In this document: positions 1 to 8,401 of the stretch, in pieces | Position numbering within the stretch: the first letter of the stretch is position 1 | Layout: every line of letters starts with the position of its first letter | Origin: Streptomyces sp. NBRC 110028 | GTDB lineage: Bacteria; Actinomycetota; Actinomycetes; Streptomycetales; Streptomycetaceae | Assembly (NCBI RefSeq): GCF_001417735.1 | Contig: NZ_BBUZ01000034.1 | Coordinates: forward strand, 124,001-188,000 | Direction: 5' to 3' | DNA length: 64,000 bases | The notes under the pieces: generated by a model | Told to the model about the DNA's origin: nothing | Databases searched by the model: none | The model's input: the letters and a program-made list of their open reading frames with translations, nothing else | Program-made: the position numbers and the translations under genes

Positions 1-762
1 GATGTCGATCTCCGGGACGATCGTGATGTGGCGTTCGGCGGCGTAGGCGACGATCTCGCGGATGTCGTCCTGCGTGTAGTAGCCGCCGTGGGGGCGCTCG
101 TCCCACAGCGGGGAGGCGCGGTGGCCGAGCTTGGTGCGCGTCCGCCAGGCGCCGGTCGCGGTCAGTTCCGGGTAGCGGCGGATCTCCAGCCGCCAGCCCT
201 GGTCGTCGGTCAGGTGGAGATGGAGCACATTGAGCTTGTGGGCGGCCAGCAGGTCGACGTAGGCGAGGACGCCGTCCTTGGGCAGGAAGTGGCGGGCCAC
301 GTCCAGCATCATTCCGCGCCAGGCGAAACGCGGCGCGTCCTCGATGTCGAGCGCGGGCAGGGACCACGCGCGCCGGTCCGGGTCGATCGGCGCGCGCCGG
401 AAGGCGTCCGGGCCGAGCAGCTGGCGCAGCGTCTGGGCGCCCCAGAACAGGCCGGGCTCGCCGCCGCCCCGGAGGACCACCGCGAGTCCGTCGATGACGA
501 GGCGGTAGCCCTCGGGGCCGAGCCGTGCCCCGAGGGCGGGGTCGATCTCCAGCACGATGTGGTCGCCGTCGCCGTCGCCGGTGCGGTGCGCCAGCGGCAG
601 CCCGGTGGCGGCCCCGACTGCGGTGCGCAGCCAGCGGGCCACGCGCTCGGTGCCGGGCCGGGCGTCGAGCCGGGTGTCCTCGTCCAGGACGTGGTCCTGG
701 CCGCCGCCGGGGGTGGGGGCGGCCCGCAGCGGGGCGGGCAGGAGGCCGGGCTGCCGGTTCAT
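1..762 (-). CDS. beta-N-acetylhexosaminidase, GH20 (3' part outside window)
   Basis: The first 254 residues of a family GH20 exo-hexosaminidase, which removes terminal GlcNAc from chitobiose or other beta-linked oligosaccharides. The N-terminal alpha/beta domain is complete, and the barrel begins with the GH20 hallmarks FAWRGMMLDVARHF and HLHLTDDQGWR, then the strand ERHITIVPEID at the window edge. The catalytic Asp-Glu pair lies beyond the edge. No secretion signal follows the start MNRQPGLLPA, so the enzyme is probably cytoplasmic and acts on imported sugars. The ATG lies 4 bases after the stop of the permease gene upstream, making it the last visible gene of a binding protein-permease-permease-hexosaminidase operon. 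That context suggests chitobiose or GlcNAc-oligomer use. Confidence 0.9.
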   Translation of the reverse strand, partial: MNRQPGLLPAPLRAAPTPGGGQDHVLDEDTRLDARPGTERVARWLRTAVGAATGLPLAHRTGDGDGDHIVLEIDPALGARLGPEGYRLVIDGLAVVLRGGGEPGLFWGAQTLRQLLGPDAFRRAPIDPDRRAWSLPALDIEDAPRFAWRGMMLDVARHFLPKDGVLAYVDLLAAHKLNVLHLHLTDDQGWRLEIRRYPELTATGAWRTRTKLGHRASPLWDERPHGGYYTQDDIREIVAYAAERHITIVPEIDI

Positions 763-766
763 CACG

Positions 767-1663
767 TCAGTCCTTTACCGCTCCGCCGAGGCCGGAGACC
801 AGGCGGCGCTGTACGAGTACGAAGAAGATCAGCACGGGGATGGTCATGATGGTCGACGCCGCCATGATGCCGCCCCAGTCGTTGCCCTCGTCCTTGAAGA
901 AGACCAGGAGCGCCATCGGGAGGGTGGAGTTCTCGGTCGCGCTGATGATGAACGACTTGGCGAACAGGAAGTCGTTCCAGGCGGAGATGAAGGAGAAGAC
1001 GCTGGTGGCGACGAGCCCGGGGAGGACCAGTGGGAACAGGATCTGCCACAGGAAGCGGGAGCGGCTCGCGCCGTCCAGACAGGCCGCCTCCTCCAGGGAT
1101 TCGGGGACGGCCTTCACGAAGCCGCGCAGCATCCAGATGGCGAACGGCAGCGAGAAGGCGATGTGCGGAAGGATCAGCGAGCCCAGGGTGTTGAGCCCGA
1201 CGCCGGGCACGGCGTCGCCCAGATCCCGCATCAGGAAGAACATCGGGATGGTCAGCGCCTCGATGGGCACCATCTGAGCGACCAGGAACATCACCAGCAG
1301 CGTGGTGCGGAACCTGAAGCGGAAGCGGGTGACGGCGGTCGCGGCGAGGAAGGCGATCAGGCCCGAGGCGACCACCACCGCCCCGGCGACCAGCAGGCTG
1401 TTGAGGAAGTAGCGGCCGAAGTCGTGCTGTTCGAAGACGCGCCGGAAGGAGTCCAGCGAGGGTGCGGAGGTCCACGGCCGGGGGTGGGCGGAGCGGATCT
1501 CCCCGGCCGGTTTGAACGCCGAGAGCACCATCCAGTAGAGCGGGAAGGCGACGACGACGGCGACGGCCAGGGTGGTGACCTCGGCCGCGAGCCGCCAGGG
1601 GCGGCGGATGAGCGGTGCGCGGCGCGGCGCGGCGGCGCCGGTGGCGGCCCTGGGGTGGGTCAC
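767..1663 (-). CDS. sugar ABC transporter permease (MalG-like, second permease)
   Basis: About 298 residues and six predicted membrane helices. It has the cytoplasmic EAA loop (ESLEEAACLDGASRSRFLW) that docks on the ATPase subunit, typical of the carbohydrate uptake-1 inner-membrane family. I chose the GTG start at 1663 because it overlaps the upstream stop codon in the four-base pattern GTGA and gives a normal family length; the open frame extends further upstream only inside the neighbouring gene. It forms a heterodimer with the preceding permease. The likely substrate is an N-acetylglucosamine oligosaccharide, inferred only from the adjacent hexosaminidase. Confidence 0.92.
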   Translation of the reverse strand: MTHPRAATGAAAPRRAPLIRRPWRLAAEVTTLAVAVVVAFPLYWMVLSAFKPAGEIRSAHPRPWTSAPSLDSFRRVFEQHDFGRYFLNSLLVAGAVVVASGLIAFLAATAVTRFRFRFRTTLLVMFLVAQMVPIEALTIPMFFLMRDLGDAVPGVGLNTLGSLILPHIAFSLPFAIWMLRGFVKAVPESLEEAACLDGASRSRFLWQILFPLVLPGLVATSVFSFISAWNDFLFAKSFIISATENSTLPMALLVFFKDEGNDWGGIMAASTIMTIPVLIFFVLVQRRLVSGLGGAVKD

Positions 1664-2646
1664 AGTTCTTCTCCCTGCCGTCGCAGCAGCCGCAGATAGA
1701 CCAGGGTGACGGCGAGCAGGATGAGCAGCATCACCACGCCGATCGCCGAGCCCAGCCCGTATTCGGAAGAGGCGAACGCCTCCTGGTAGGCGTAGACGTT
1801 GAGCACCATGTTCTGGCCCGCGGTGCCGCCGCCGTTCGTCATGACGTAGATCTGGGTGAAGACCTTGAAGTCCCAGATGATGGACTGGATCGTCACCACG
1901 ACGAGGATCGGTCGCAGCATCGGGGCCATGATCCCGCGCCAGGTCCGCCAGGCGGAGGCGCCGTCGAGGGCGGCGGCCTCCAGCACCTCCCCCGGAATGG
2001 CCTTGATGCCCGCGTACACGGTGACCATCACGAACGGGAACGAACACCACACGATCTCGAACAGCACCAGGGCGAAAGCGCTGTAGCGCTCGTACGTCCA
2101 GGAGTAGTCCTGGAAGCCGGAGAGCCCGAACCACGTCAGGACCCGGTCGACGGGGCCGTAGTCGGGGTCGAACAGGAACAGCCAGACCGTGGAGCCGGTG
2201 ACCGCCGGGGTGGCCCAGGCGCCGAGCGCGGCCAGCATCAGCGCCAGCCGAGGGATCGCCCGGACCCGGGTGAGCAGCACCGCGAGCGCGCAGCCCACGG
2301 CGAGGGTGGAGACGACGCAGACGGCGGCGAAGACGACGGTGGCGAGGGTGACGCTCCAGAACTCGCCGTCGCGGAACAGCTCCGCGTAGTTGGCGAACCC
2401 CTGGAAGCTGGTCGGCTGTCCGCCGCTCACCTGGGCCTGGGTGTACTCCAGGAACGAGATGAGCCCGAGCTGGTAGATGGGATAGATCAGCAGCCCGCCG
2501 AGGACGACGAGGGCCGGGGCGAGGTAGAGCCAGGGCGTCCGGCTCCCCCGCCCGGCCCGCCGCCGGGCACCGCGCGCGGTGCGCCGGGGCGGCTGTGTCC
2601 GGGCCGGTTCCGGCCCGGCGTGCTGGGTGATGGTCCCCGAGGTCAC
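1660..2646 (-). CDS. sugar ABC transporter permease (MalF-like, first permease)
   Basis: 328 residues. A basic, proline-rich cytoplasmic tail (RRTARGARRRAGRG) precedes six membrane helices, with the EAA motif GEVLEAAALDGASAWRTW near residue 220. The GTG start at 2646 overlaps the stop of the binding-protein gene (GTGA), so the two are translationally coupled. It pairs with the downstream permease to form the channel. No ATPase gene is nearby; Streptomyces importers of this class usually share the ATPase MsiK, encoded elsewhere. Confidence 0.92.
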   Translation of the reverse strand: MTSGTITQHAGPEPARTQPPRRTARGARRRAGRGSRTPWLYLAPALVVLGGLLIYPIYQLGLISFLEYTQAQVSGGQPTSFQGFANYAELFRDGEFWSVTLATVVFAAVCVVSTLAVGCALAVLLTRVRAIPRLALMLAALGAWATPAVTGSTVWLFLFDPDYGPVDRVLTWFGLSGFQDYSWTYERYSAFALVLFEIVWCSFPFVMVTVYAGIKAIPGEVLEAAALDGASAWRTWRGIMAPMLRPILVVVTIQSIIWDFKVFTQIYVMTNGGGTAGQNMVLNVYAYQEAFASSEYGLGSAIGVVMLLILLAVTLVYLRLLRRQGEEL

Positions 2647-3971
2647 TTGCCGAATGCCTCGTCCATCTTCTTCGCCGCGTCGGCGGACGCGGCGTCCACG
2701 CTCTTACGGCCGCTGATGATCTGCTGGAACATGGTGGGCAGCACGAGCTGGGAGTCGATGGCCGACCAGCCGGGCGATGCGGGCACGAACGTGGAGCTGG
2801 TGTCCAGCGTCTTCACGAAGGGCTTGACGAACGGGTCCTTGCGCGCGATGTCCCCGCGCACATCGGTGAAGGTGGGCAGGAAGCCCATGGCGTCGTACAG
2901 CTTGGTCTGGGTCTTCTTCCCGGCCAGCTGCTCCAGCAGGTCGATGGAGAGCGAGCGGTGGGTGCTGCTCTTGAGCACGCCCAGGTTGTTCCCGCCGGCG
3001 AACGCCGGGGCGATGCTGCCCTCCTTGACACCGGGCAGCGGCACGACCGCGTACTTGCCCTTCACCGATCCCGCCTCGATCGCCTGGTGGTTGAAGTCGC
3101 CGCCGATCGTCATGCCCGCCTTGCCCGCGGCGAAGGCGGCGACGCTGTCGTTACCGCCCCACTGGGCGCACTTGGCGGGCGGGCAGTTGCCGTCGGTGAT
3201 GAGCGAGGTGTAGCTCTTGATGCCCTTCCTGGCGGCGGCGCTGTCAATGGCCGCCTCGTACTCGTTGGAGCCGAACGAACCCTTCTCGGTGGCCAGCTCG
3301 CCGCCGTTGGCCCAGATGAAGGGCAGCGCGCCGTAGGTGTAGGCGCCGCCGACCGATATGCCGTAGAGACCGGGCCGCCGCTGGCGGATCTCCTTCGCGG
3401 TCGCGATGAGTTCCTTCTGGCTGGTGGGCGGCTTCAGGCCGAGGTCCTTGAAGACGTCGGTGCGGTAGTACAGCGCCCGTACGCCGACGAACAGCGGCAC
3501 GCCGTACACCTTGCCGCCGACCGTCACCGAGTTCTTGGCGGTGGAGTCGGTGTTCGACGACTCGTCCCAGGCGCCGAACTCCTTGCCGATGTCGGCGAGT
3601 CCGCCGTCCTCCACGTAGCCCGCCGTGTCGGTGTTCCCGTACTCGATGATGTCGGGGGCGCTCTTGGGGTCGTTGAAGGCCGCCTTGATCTTCTGCGCGC
3701 GGGTGTCGATGGGGATGTAGGTGACGTCGACCTTGACCCCGTCGTGCTTCTTCTCGAAGGCGGACACGACGCCGTCGACCACGCGTTGCTTCGGCTTGTT
3801 GTCGACCTCCTGGAAGAGCCAGACGCGCAGTTTGCCGCTCTTGTCGTCTTCCTTGGCGCTGTTGTCGGAGGTGGAGGGGGCACAGGCGGTGACGGTGAGC
3901 CCGGCGAGGATGAGCGCCACGGTGGGGGCGGCGAGGCGACGCGAGAGGGAGAGGGGTCTGGAGAGCTTCAT
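2643..3971 (-). CDS. sugar-binding lipoprotein of ABC importer
   Basis: 442 residues. The signal peptide starts MKLSRPLSLSRRLA and ends in the lipobox LTVTAC (lipidated Cys about residue 30), so the protein is anchored outside the membrane. The mature part is a family 1 extracellular solute-binding fold (YIPIDTRAQKIKAAF, PDIIEYGNTD, IWANGGE, GNNLGVLK). The ATG at 3971 is preferred over upstream codons because it begins the signal peptide. First gene of the amino-sugar operon, about 20 bases downstream of a large palindrome. It resembles NgcE/DasA-type binding proteins for GlcNAc or chitobiose, but the substrate cannot be read from sequence alone. Confidence 0.92.
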   Translation of the reverse strand: MKLSRPLSLSRRLAAPTVALILAGLTVTACAPSTSDNSAKEDDKSGKLRVWLFQEVDNKPKQRVVDGVVSAFEKKHDGVKVDVTYIPIDTRAQKIKAAFNDPKSAPDIIEYGNTDTAGYVEDGGLADIGKEFGAWDESSNTDSTAKNSVTVGGKVYGVPLFVGVRALYYRTDVFKDLGLKPPTSQKELIATAKEIRQRRPGLYGISVGGAYTYGALPFIWANGGELATEKGSFGSNEYEAAIDSAAARKGIKSYTSLITDGNCPPAKCAQWGGNDSVAAFAAGKAGMTIGGDFNHQAIEAGSVKGKYAVVPLPGVKEGSIAPAFAGGNNLGVLKSSTHRSLSIDLLEQLAGKKTQTKLYDAMGFLPTFTDVRGDIARKDPFVKPFVKTLDTSSTFVPASPGWSAIDSQLVLPTMFQQIISGRKSVDAASADAAKKMDEAFGK

Positions 3972-3992
3972 GGAAACGCACCCTTGGGGAGG

Positions 3993-4013
3993 GCGTTGCA
4001 TATCATGCAACGC
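3993..4013. promoter_or_regulatory. 21-bp perfect palindrome, probable operator of the amino-sugar operon
   Basis: Two 9-base arms (GCGTTGCAT and ATGCAACGC) flank the centre ATC. It sits 22 bases upstream of the binding-protein start, where a repressor would block transcription. No regulator gene lies next to it. The sequence does not look like the direct-repeat DasR site I know, so the cognate repressor is unknown. Confidence 0.6.
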
Positions 4014-4162
4014 ATGTTTCGCACAGCACAATATGCGGCAGGCTAGGGAACGTTCCGGATCCGGACAAGAGGTCTCGACCAATCTTGTGCCGGGGAAGGC
4101 GGGGCCGGATGAACCGGGCCCCGGGAAGCCGCGCGCCGGGAAAGCGCCGGGAAGCCCGTCGG

Positions 4163-4642
4163 CTACGAGTGCGTCAGCTTCTCGCCCGGGTAGGCGGGCT
4201 CGGGATACGGCACGGCCTCCACCCGGGCGCCCGCCGCCGCCAGCCGCTCCACCACCTGACCCCAGTCCGGCCAGGTCTTCTCGATCCGTCCCAGAATGCG
4301 GGCACTCGGGGCGAGGACGATCTCACAGCCGGGGTCGCCCGCCCACTCCAGCAGCCGCGGCAGACCCGGCTGCGCGGCCGACACCACACAGCTGCCCGCG
4401 GGCCGGTAGCCGCGCTCCTCGGCGAGCCGCCCGCACCGCTCCAGCTGGGCGTCCCAGTCCTTCTCGAACTGGCAGTAGAGTCCGGCGCCTTCCGCGTCCG
4501 GCTCGTCGACCTCACGCGCGCCGAACACCAGATACACCGCCCGCGGCGCCCCGTCGTTCGCCGCCGCGCCCACCGCGTCCACCGCGTCCGCCACGCCGTT
4601 CCCGGCCGCGTCCCGTAACCCGTTCTCCGTACGCCCGCTCAT
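4163..4642 (-). CDS. small protein resembling a serine-recombinase N-terminal domain without the catalytic serine
   Basis: 159 residues. The order of elements follows the resolvase catalytic fold: a first strand AVYLVFGAR where YxRVSxxxQ is expected, a helix with DAQLERCGRLAEERGY, a segment LPRLLEWAGDPGCEIVLAPSARILGR matching the usual helix-strand (D/E)xxLxxxxxRLGR motif, and a final strand GARVEAVPYP. The nucleophilic serine and its arginine are absent and there is no DNA-binding tail, so it should not recombine DNA. The fold assignment is my pattern recognition, not a search result. It stands alone, with a strong terminator between it and the gene upstream. Confidence 0.7.
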   Translation of the reverse strand: MSGRTENGLRDAAGNGVADAVDAVGAAANDGAPRAVYLVFGAREVDEPDAEGAGLYCQFEKDWDAQLERCGRLAEERGYRPAGSCVVSAAQPGLPRLLEWAGDPGCEIVLAPSARILGRIEKTWPDWGQVVERLAAAGARVEAVPYPEPAYPGEKLTHS

Positions 4643-4691
4643 GGGCCGACCCTACTGGGATCACCCGCCGTGCGACACGGGGCCGGACAGC

Positions 4692-4743
4692 ACGGCACGT
4701 CCGACCCGCGGCCCCATCTCGGGCCGCGGGTCGGACGTGCCGT
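4692..4743 (-). terminator. long hairpin terminator after the DUF3039 gene
   Basis: Perfect 23-base arms (beginning ACGGCACGTCCGACCCG) around a 6-base loop, 30 bases past the DUF3039 stop and before the next leftward gene. There is no clear U-tract, which is common in streptomycete terminators. Confidence 0.75.
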
Positions 4744-4773
4744 CTACGCGAAGCTCCGGCGCGGGCGGGGAGG

Positions 4774-5070
4774 CTACTTCTTGCCGTCGCCGCCCTTGCC
4801 GTCCTTGCCCTTGTCGCCGCCGGCGCCCATGCCCTCGAAGATCTCCTTGCACATGGGACACACCGGGTACTTCTTCGGGTCACGGCCCGGAACCCAGACC
4901 TTGCCGCACAGTGCGACCACGGGAGATCCGGAGAGCGCGCTCTCCATGATCTTTTCCTTCTGTACATAGTGGGCGTAGCGCTCGTGGTCGCCGTCACCGT
5001 GCGACACCTGAGGTGTCGGCTCAACGAGGGTCCCCGTGCCTGCCCCGCGCTCGGGCTCAAGAGTGCTCAT
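4774..5070 (-). CDS. DUF3039 family protein
   Basis: 98 residues, a short conserved actinobacterial protein of unknown function. A central region YAHYVQKEKIMESALSG leads into VVALCGKVWVP and KYPVCPMCKEIFEGM; the isolated Cys plus CPMC look like a metal-binding knuckle. The C-terminus is a low-complexity Gly/Lys/Asp tail. It is followed by a strong hairpin terminator. The family name is from recognition of the conserved core. Confidence 0.85.
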   Translation of the reverse strand: MSTLEPERGAGTGTLVEPTPQVSHGDGDHERYAHYVQKEKIMESALSGSPVVALCGKVWVPGRDPKKYPVCPMCKEIFEGMGAGGDKGKDGKGGDGKK

Positions 5071-5134
5071 ACAGCCCTAGGGTACTCATGCCCGCGACGC
5101 CCGGCGGGCGCACGCCCCGGCCGTTCCGCCGGTC

Positions 5135-5318
5135 CCGCACAGCCCACAGATGCCTGGCCGGACCGAGGGCCGCGGCCCCGGCCGCCGCCCAGGTACAGCG
5201 CCGGGTTGTTCAGGGCCGGCGCGACGGTGCCGCGCTCCTCCTCACGAGCCGGCAGCCGGTGCTGCCGCGGAACCTGGAGCGCCCAGCCCGCGGCGCCCCG
5301 GACCACCAGCGCCGCCAC
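5135..5318 (-). pseudogene. C-terminal remnant of an MFS transporter
   Basis: In one leftward frame the segment reads VAALVVRGAAGWALQVPRQH and later ALNNPALYLGG. This closely follows the drug-efflux MFS pattern GxxGWxxxxxQQxRL...LNxSALYLGxAxGxxxGG. It has no start, no upstream membrane helices and a degraded continuation (GRGRGPRSGQ). The 414-base gap from 5071 to 5484 therefore looks like the ruin of an efflux gene; nothing else in it is supported. Confidence 0.5.
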
Positions 5319-5484
5319 GGCGAGCGACGGTACGGCGGCGAGGGCGGGCTGCCCGGCCGCTGCGCCGCGCTCACCAGCGCCTTCGAGGCCGCCACCGGCG
5401 GCGGACGGGCTCACGGCGGTCGCCCGCAGGCGGGTGCTGGACTGGGCCGAACCGGCGCGGTTCCCGCCGGCCGGCCGGGGGCCA

Positions 5485-6075
5485 CTAGTTGAGCGAGGGA
5501 TCGTCCGGGTACGTCGCGACCATCGCCAGCTCGCTGCGCTGACGGCGCAGCACCGCCCGCCACAGCCGCTCCGGGGAGGGCGACGACACGTCCCCCGGCT
5601 CCGACTCCACCACGTACCACGCGCCCTCGGACAGCTCGTCCTCCAGCTGTCCCGGGCCCCATCCCGCGTACCCCGCGAAGATCCGCAACGATCCCACGGC
5701 GGCCGCCAGCAGCTCCGGCGGCGCCTCCAGGTCCACCAGGCCGATCGCCCCGTGCACCCTGCGCCAGCCGAGTGGCCCGGCGTCCTCGCCGCGCGCCGGG
5801 GACCGGCCCGCCTCCCCCGGCACCACGGCCACGCCCAGCGCCGAGTCCAGCGACACCGGGCCGCCCTGGAAGACCACGCCCGGTTCACCGGCCAGCTCGG
5901 CCCAGGACTCCAGGATGTCCCCGACGCCCACGGGGGTCGGCCGGTTCAGGACCACGCCGAGGGAGCCCTCCTCGTCGTGGTCGAGGAGCAGCACCACCGC
6001 GCGGTCGAAATTCGGGTCAGCAAGCGCCGGTGTCGCGACAAGCAGCCGTCCTGTGAGGGAGGACACCTCGGTCAT
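5485..6075 (-). CDS. YqgE/AlgH (DUF179) family protein
   Basis: 196 residues from the ATG at 6075 (MTEVSSLTGRLLVA). Family signatures are LVATPALADPNFDRAVVLLLDHDEEGSLGVVLNRP, FQGGPVSLDS and the late motif IFAGYAGWGPGQLEDEL; the length is normal. The biochemical role of the family is unsettled. The gene is divergent from murA, with about 240 bases between the two starts. An open frame extends upstream of the ATG, but that part is not conserved-looking and was left out. Confidence 0.9.
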   Translation of the reverse strand: MTEVSSLTGRLLVATPALADPNFDRAVVLLLDHDEEGSLGVVLNRPTPVGVGDILESWAELAGEPGVVFQGGPVSLDSALGVAVVPGEAGRSPARGEDAGPLGWRRVHGAIGLVDLEAPPELLAAAVGSLRIFAGYAGWGPGQLEDELSEGAWYVVESEPGDVSSPSPERLWRAVLRRQRSELAMVATYPDDPSLN

Positions 6076-6315
6076 GGCCACATGATCCCGCATATCCGGT
6101 CCGGACGGGGAGTGGAAGACGAGACCCGTATGAGAGCAGGTCGGGGCGTACGACAGCAGGAGCGGCGCACGTGACGGTCGGTTTCCGGGACGGAACGGAG
6201 TGTGGCGCGACGCATACCGATCCATTTCGAGGGTGCAACAGCCTTACGGGGGCGGCCTCGAAGGCGTTTAGTCTTGCCTTTTGGCCCCTTGCCCGTCTCA
6301 GGAACGCGAGACCAG

Positions 6316-7659
6316 ATGACCCGCTCGAACGATGTCCTGCTCGTCCATGGCGGCACCCCGCTGGAGGGCGAGATCAATGTCCGCGGCGCGAAGAACCTCG
6401 TGCCGAAGGCCATGGTCGCCGCCCTGCTCGGCAGTGCGCCGAGCCGACTGCGCAACGTCCCCGACATCCGCGATGTGCGGGTGGTGCGCGGGCTGCTGCA
6501 GCTGCACGGTGTGACGGTGCGCCCCGGCGACGAGTCCGGTGAGCTGGTGCTCGACCCCACCCATGTGGAGAGCGCCAATGTCGCCGACATCGACGCGCAC
6601 GCCGGCTCTTCGCGCATCCCGATCCTCTTCTGCGGTCCGCTGCTGCACCGCCTCGGCCACGCCTTCATCCCGGGCCTGGGCGGCTGCGACATCGGCGGCC
6701 GGCCGATCGACTTCCACTTCGACGTGCTGCGCCAGTTCGGCGCGACGATCGAGAAGCGCGAGGACGGCCAGTACCTGGAGGCTCCGCAGCGGCTGCGGGG
6801 TACGAAGATCAGGCTGCCGTACCCGTCGGTGGGCTCCACCGAGCAGGTGCTGCTCACGGCGGTGCTCGCCGAGGGTGTGACGGAACTCTCCAACGCGGCC
6901 GTCGAACCGGAGATCGAAGACCTCATCTGCGTGCTGCAGAAGATGGGCGCCATCATCTCCATGGACACCGACCGGACGATCCGGATCACCGGTGTCGACA
7001 AACTCGGCGGCTACAACCACCGCGCCCTCCCGGACCGGCTGGAGGCCGCCTCCTGGGCGAGCGCGGCGCTGGCGACCGAGGGCAGCGTCTACGTACGCGG
7101 CGCCCGCCAGCGCGAGATGATGACCTTCCTGAACACCTTCCGCAAGGTCGGTGGCGCCTTCGACATCGGCGACGAGGGCATACGGTTCTGGCACCCGGGC
7201 GGCAAGCTCAACGCGATCGCCCTGGAGACCGACGTCCACCCCGGCTTCCAGACCGACTGGCAGCAGCCGCTGGTGGTGGCGCTGACCCAGGCCTCGGGCC
7301 TGTCCATCGTCCACGAGACGGTGTACGAGTCCCGGCTGGGCTTCACCTCCGCGCTGAACCAGATGGGCGCGCACATCCAGCTCTACCGCGAGTGCCTGGG
7401 CGGCTCGGCGTGCCGCTTCGGCCAGCGGAACTTCCTGCACTCCGCGGTCGTGTCGGGCCCGACCCGGCTCCAGGGCTCCGACCTGGTCATCCCCGACCTG
7501 CGCGGCGGCTTCTCGTACTTGATCGCGGCCCTCGCCGCGCAGGGCACGTCCCGGGTCCACGGCATCGACCTGATCAACCGGGGCTACGAGAACTTCATGC
7601 ACAAGCTGGTCGAGCTGGGCGCCAAGGTGGAGCTCCCGGGCGACGCCGACACCGTGTAA
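6316..7659 (+). CDS. murA: UDP-N-acetylglucosamine 1-carboxyvinyltransferase
   Basis: 447 residues. It transfers enolpyruvate from PEP to UDP-GlcNAc, the first committed step of peptidoglycan synthesis, in the cytoplasm. Visible catalytic features are Lys26-Asn27 in GAKNLVPKAM, the mobile-loop cysteine at about residue 124 in IPGLGGCDIGGRPIDFH (the fosfomycin target), and an arginine in INRGYENFMHKL near the end. The ATG at 6316 matches the conserved beginning NDVLLVHGGTPLEG; an upstream in-frame ATG at 6202 would add an unlikely arginine-rich extension. The neighbouring HU gene downstream is convergent. Confidence 0.93.
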   Translation: MTRSNDVLLVHGGTPLEGEINVRGAKNLVPKAMVAALLGSAPSRLRNVPDIRDVRVVRGLLQLHGVTVRPGDESGELVLDPTHVESANVADIDAHAGSSRIPILFCGPLLHRLGHAFIPGLGGCDIGGRPIDFHFDVLRQFGATIEKREDGQYLEAPQRLRGTKIRLPYPSVGSTEQVLLTAVLAEGVTELSNAAVEPEIEDLICVLQKMGAIISMDTDRTIRITGVDKLGGYNHRALPDRLEAASWASAALATEGSVYVRGARQREMMTFLNTFRKVGGAFDIGDEGIRFWHPGGKLNAIALETDVHPGFQTDWQQPLVVALTQASGLSIVHETVYESRLGFTSALNQMGAHIQLYRECLGGSACRFGQRNFLHSAVVSGPTRLQGSDLVIPDLRGGFSYLIAALAAQGTSRVHGIDLINRGYENFMHKLVELGAKVELPGDADTV

Positions 7660-8067
7660 CGCCGTCCCCCTTCTGGAGACCGGGGGCGTGCGGGCGGGGG
7701 CTCTTCCCCCGCCCCGCCCCTTCCCGAAACCGGGGCACCGCCCCGGACCCCGGCGTCGTAGCCCCGCGCCGCACCCCCGCCACCGCCGCGGCGGCTCGAC
7801 CGCTGCGGCGCGGCCGGAGGGGCGGGCAGGCAGGTCGCGGGCTCGGGACGCGCGGCCCCGGCCCCACGCCCCGAGGCGAGGCGCGGGCGCGGCGGGGCAC
7901 CGCCCCGGACCCCGGCACACCGGGCGGCGTAGCCGCCGCACCCCGGCCACCGGCGCTCACCCGCTGAGGGCGGGGAGACGGGGCGTGTGGGGGCTGAGCG
8001 GGGGTTATGGGCCCTGAAGGGCCCATCTGGGCGTCTGAGGCGCTTCAAGGAGCCGTGGAGGACGGCG
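7660..8067. other. GC-rich intergenic region with a duplicated 23-bp element
   Basis: No credible gene. A 23-base element beginning GGGGCACCGCCCCGGACC occurs at 7732-7754 and again at 7894-7916, embedded in very C/G-rich sequence of the kind that recurs between streptomycete genes. A short perfect hairpin (ATGGGCCC, loop TGAA, GGGCCCAT) at 8007-8026 could end murA transcription. Both strands have open frames here, but they are composition artefacts. Confidence 0.5.
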
Positions 8068-8100
8068 TAGGGCGGCCACCCGCACCGGGTGGCCGCCCTA
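8068..8100 (-). terminator. terminator of the HU gene
   Basis: Perfect 14-base arms (TAGGGCGGCCACCC and its complement) around a 5-base loop, 19 bases after the HU stop codon. Its symmetry means it could also serve murA from the other side. Confidence 0.8.
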
Positions 8101-8119
8101 CCTTGTGTCGCCAGGCGTC

Positions 8120-8401
8120 TTACTTGCCCTTGGCGGCTTCCTTCAGCTTGGAGCCCGCGGAGACCTTCACGCTGTAGCCGGCCGGGATCTCGATCGGCTC
8201 ACCGGTCTGCGGGTTGCGCGCGGTGCGAGCGGCACGGTGCGTGCGCTCGAAGGTCAGGAAGCCGGGGATGGTGACCTTCTCGTCGCCCTTGGCGACGACC
8301 TCACCGGTCACCTCGGCCAGGGCCGCCAGAACGGCGTCGGCGTCCTTGCGGGTCACCTCGGCGCGCTCGGACAGAGCGGCCACCAGCTCACTGCGGTTCA
8401 T
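8120..8401 (-). CDS. hupA: HU-type nucleoid-associated DNA-binding protein
   Basis: 93 residues, the standard length for a short HU without a lysine-rich tail. Recognisable parts are the helical N-terminus MNRSELVAALSERAEV, the turn VTIPGFLTFERTHRAARTARNPQTGEPI with the DNA-inserting arm and its proline, and the C-terminal AGYSVKVSAGSKLKEA. It binds and bends DNA as a homodimer and compacts the chromosome. A strong terminator follows it. The symbol follows the S. coelicolor gene next to murA, from memory. Confidence 0.93.
   Translation of the reverse strand: MNRSELVAALSERAEVTRKDADAVLAALAEVTGEVVAKGDEKVTIPGFLTFERTHRAARTARNPQTGEPIEIPAGYSVKVSAGSKLKEAAKGK

Noticed and set aside
557..1699. Long rightward open frame over the first permease genes
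   Set aside because: It is antisense to genes with clear ABC permease motifs. Its own sequence is rich in charged residues without any domain, as expected for the reverse strand of GC-rich genes.
1615..4046. Rightward open frames over the binding protein and permease
   Set aside because: They mirror codon bias of the leftward operon and have no ribosome site, start context or recognisable motif.
6298..7950. Leftward 550-codon frame over murA
   Set aside because: murA on the + strand has all catalytic residues; the antisense frame is low in hydrophobic core patterns.
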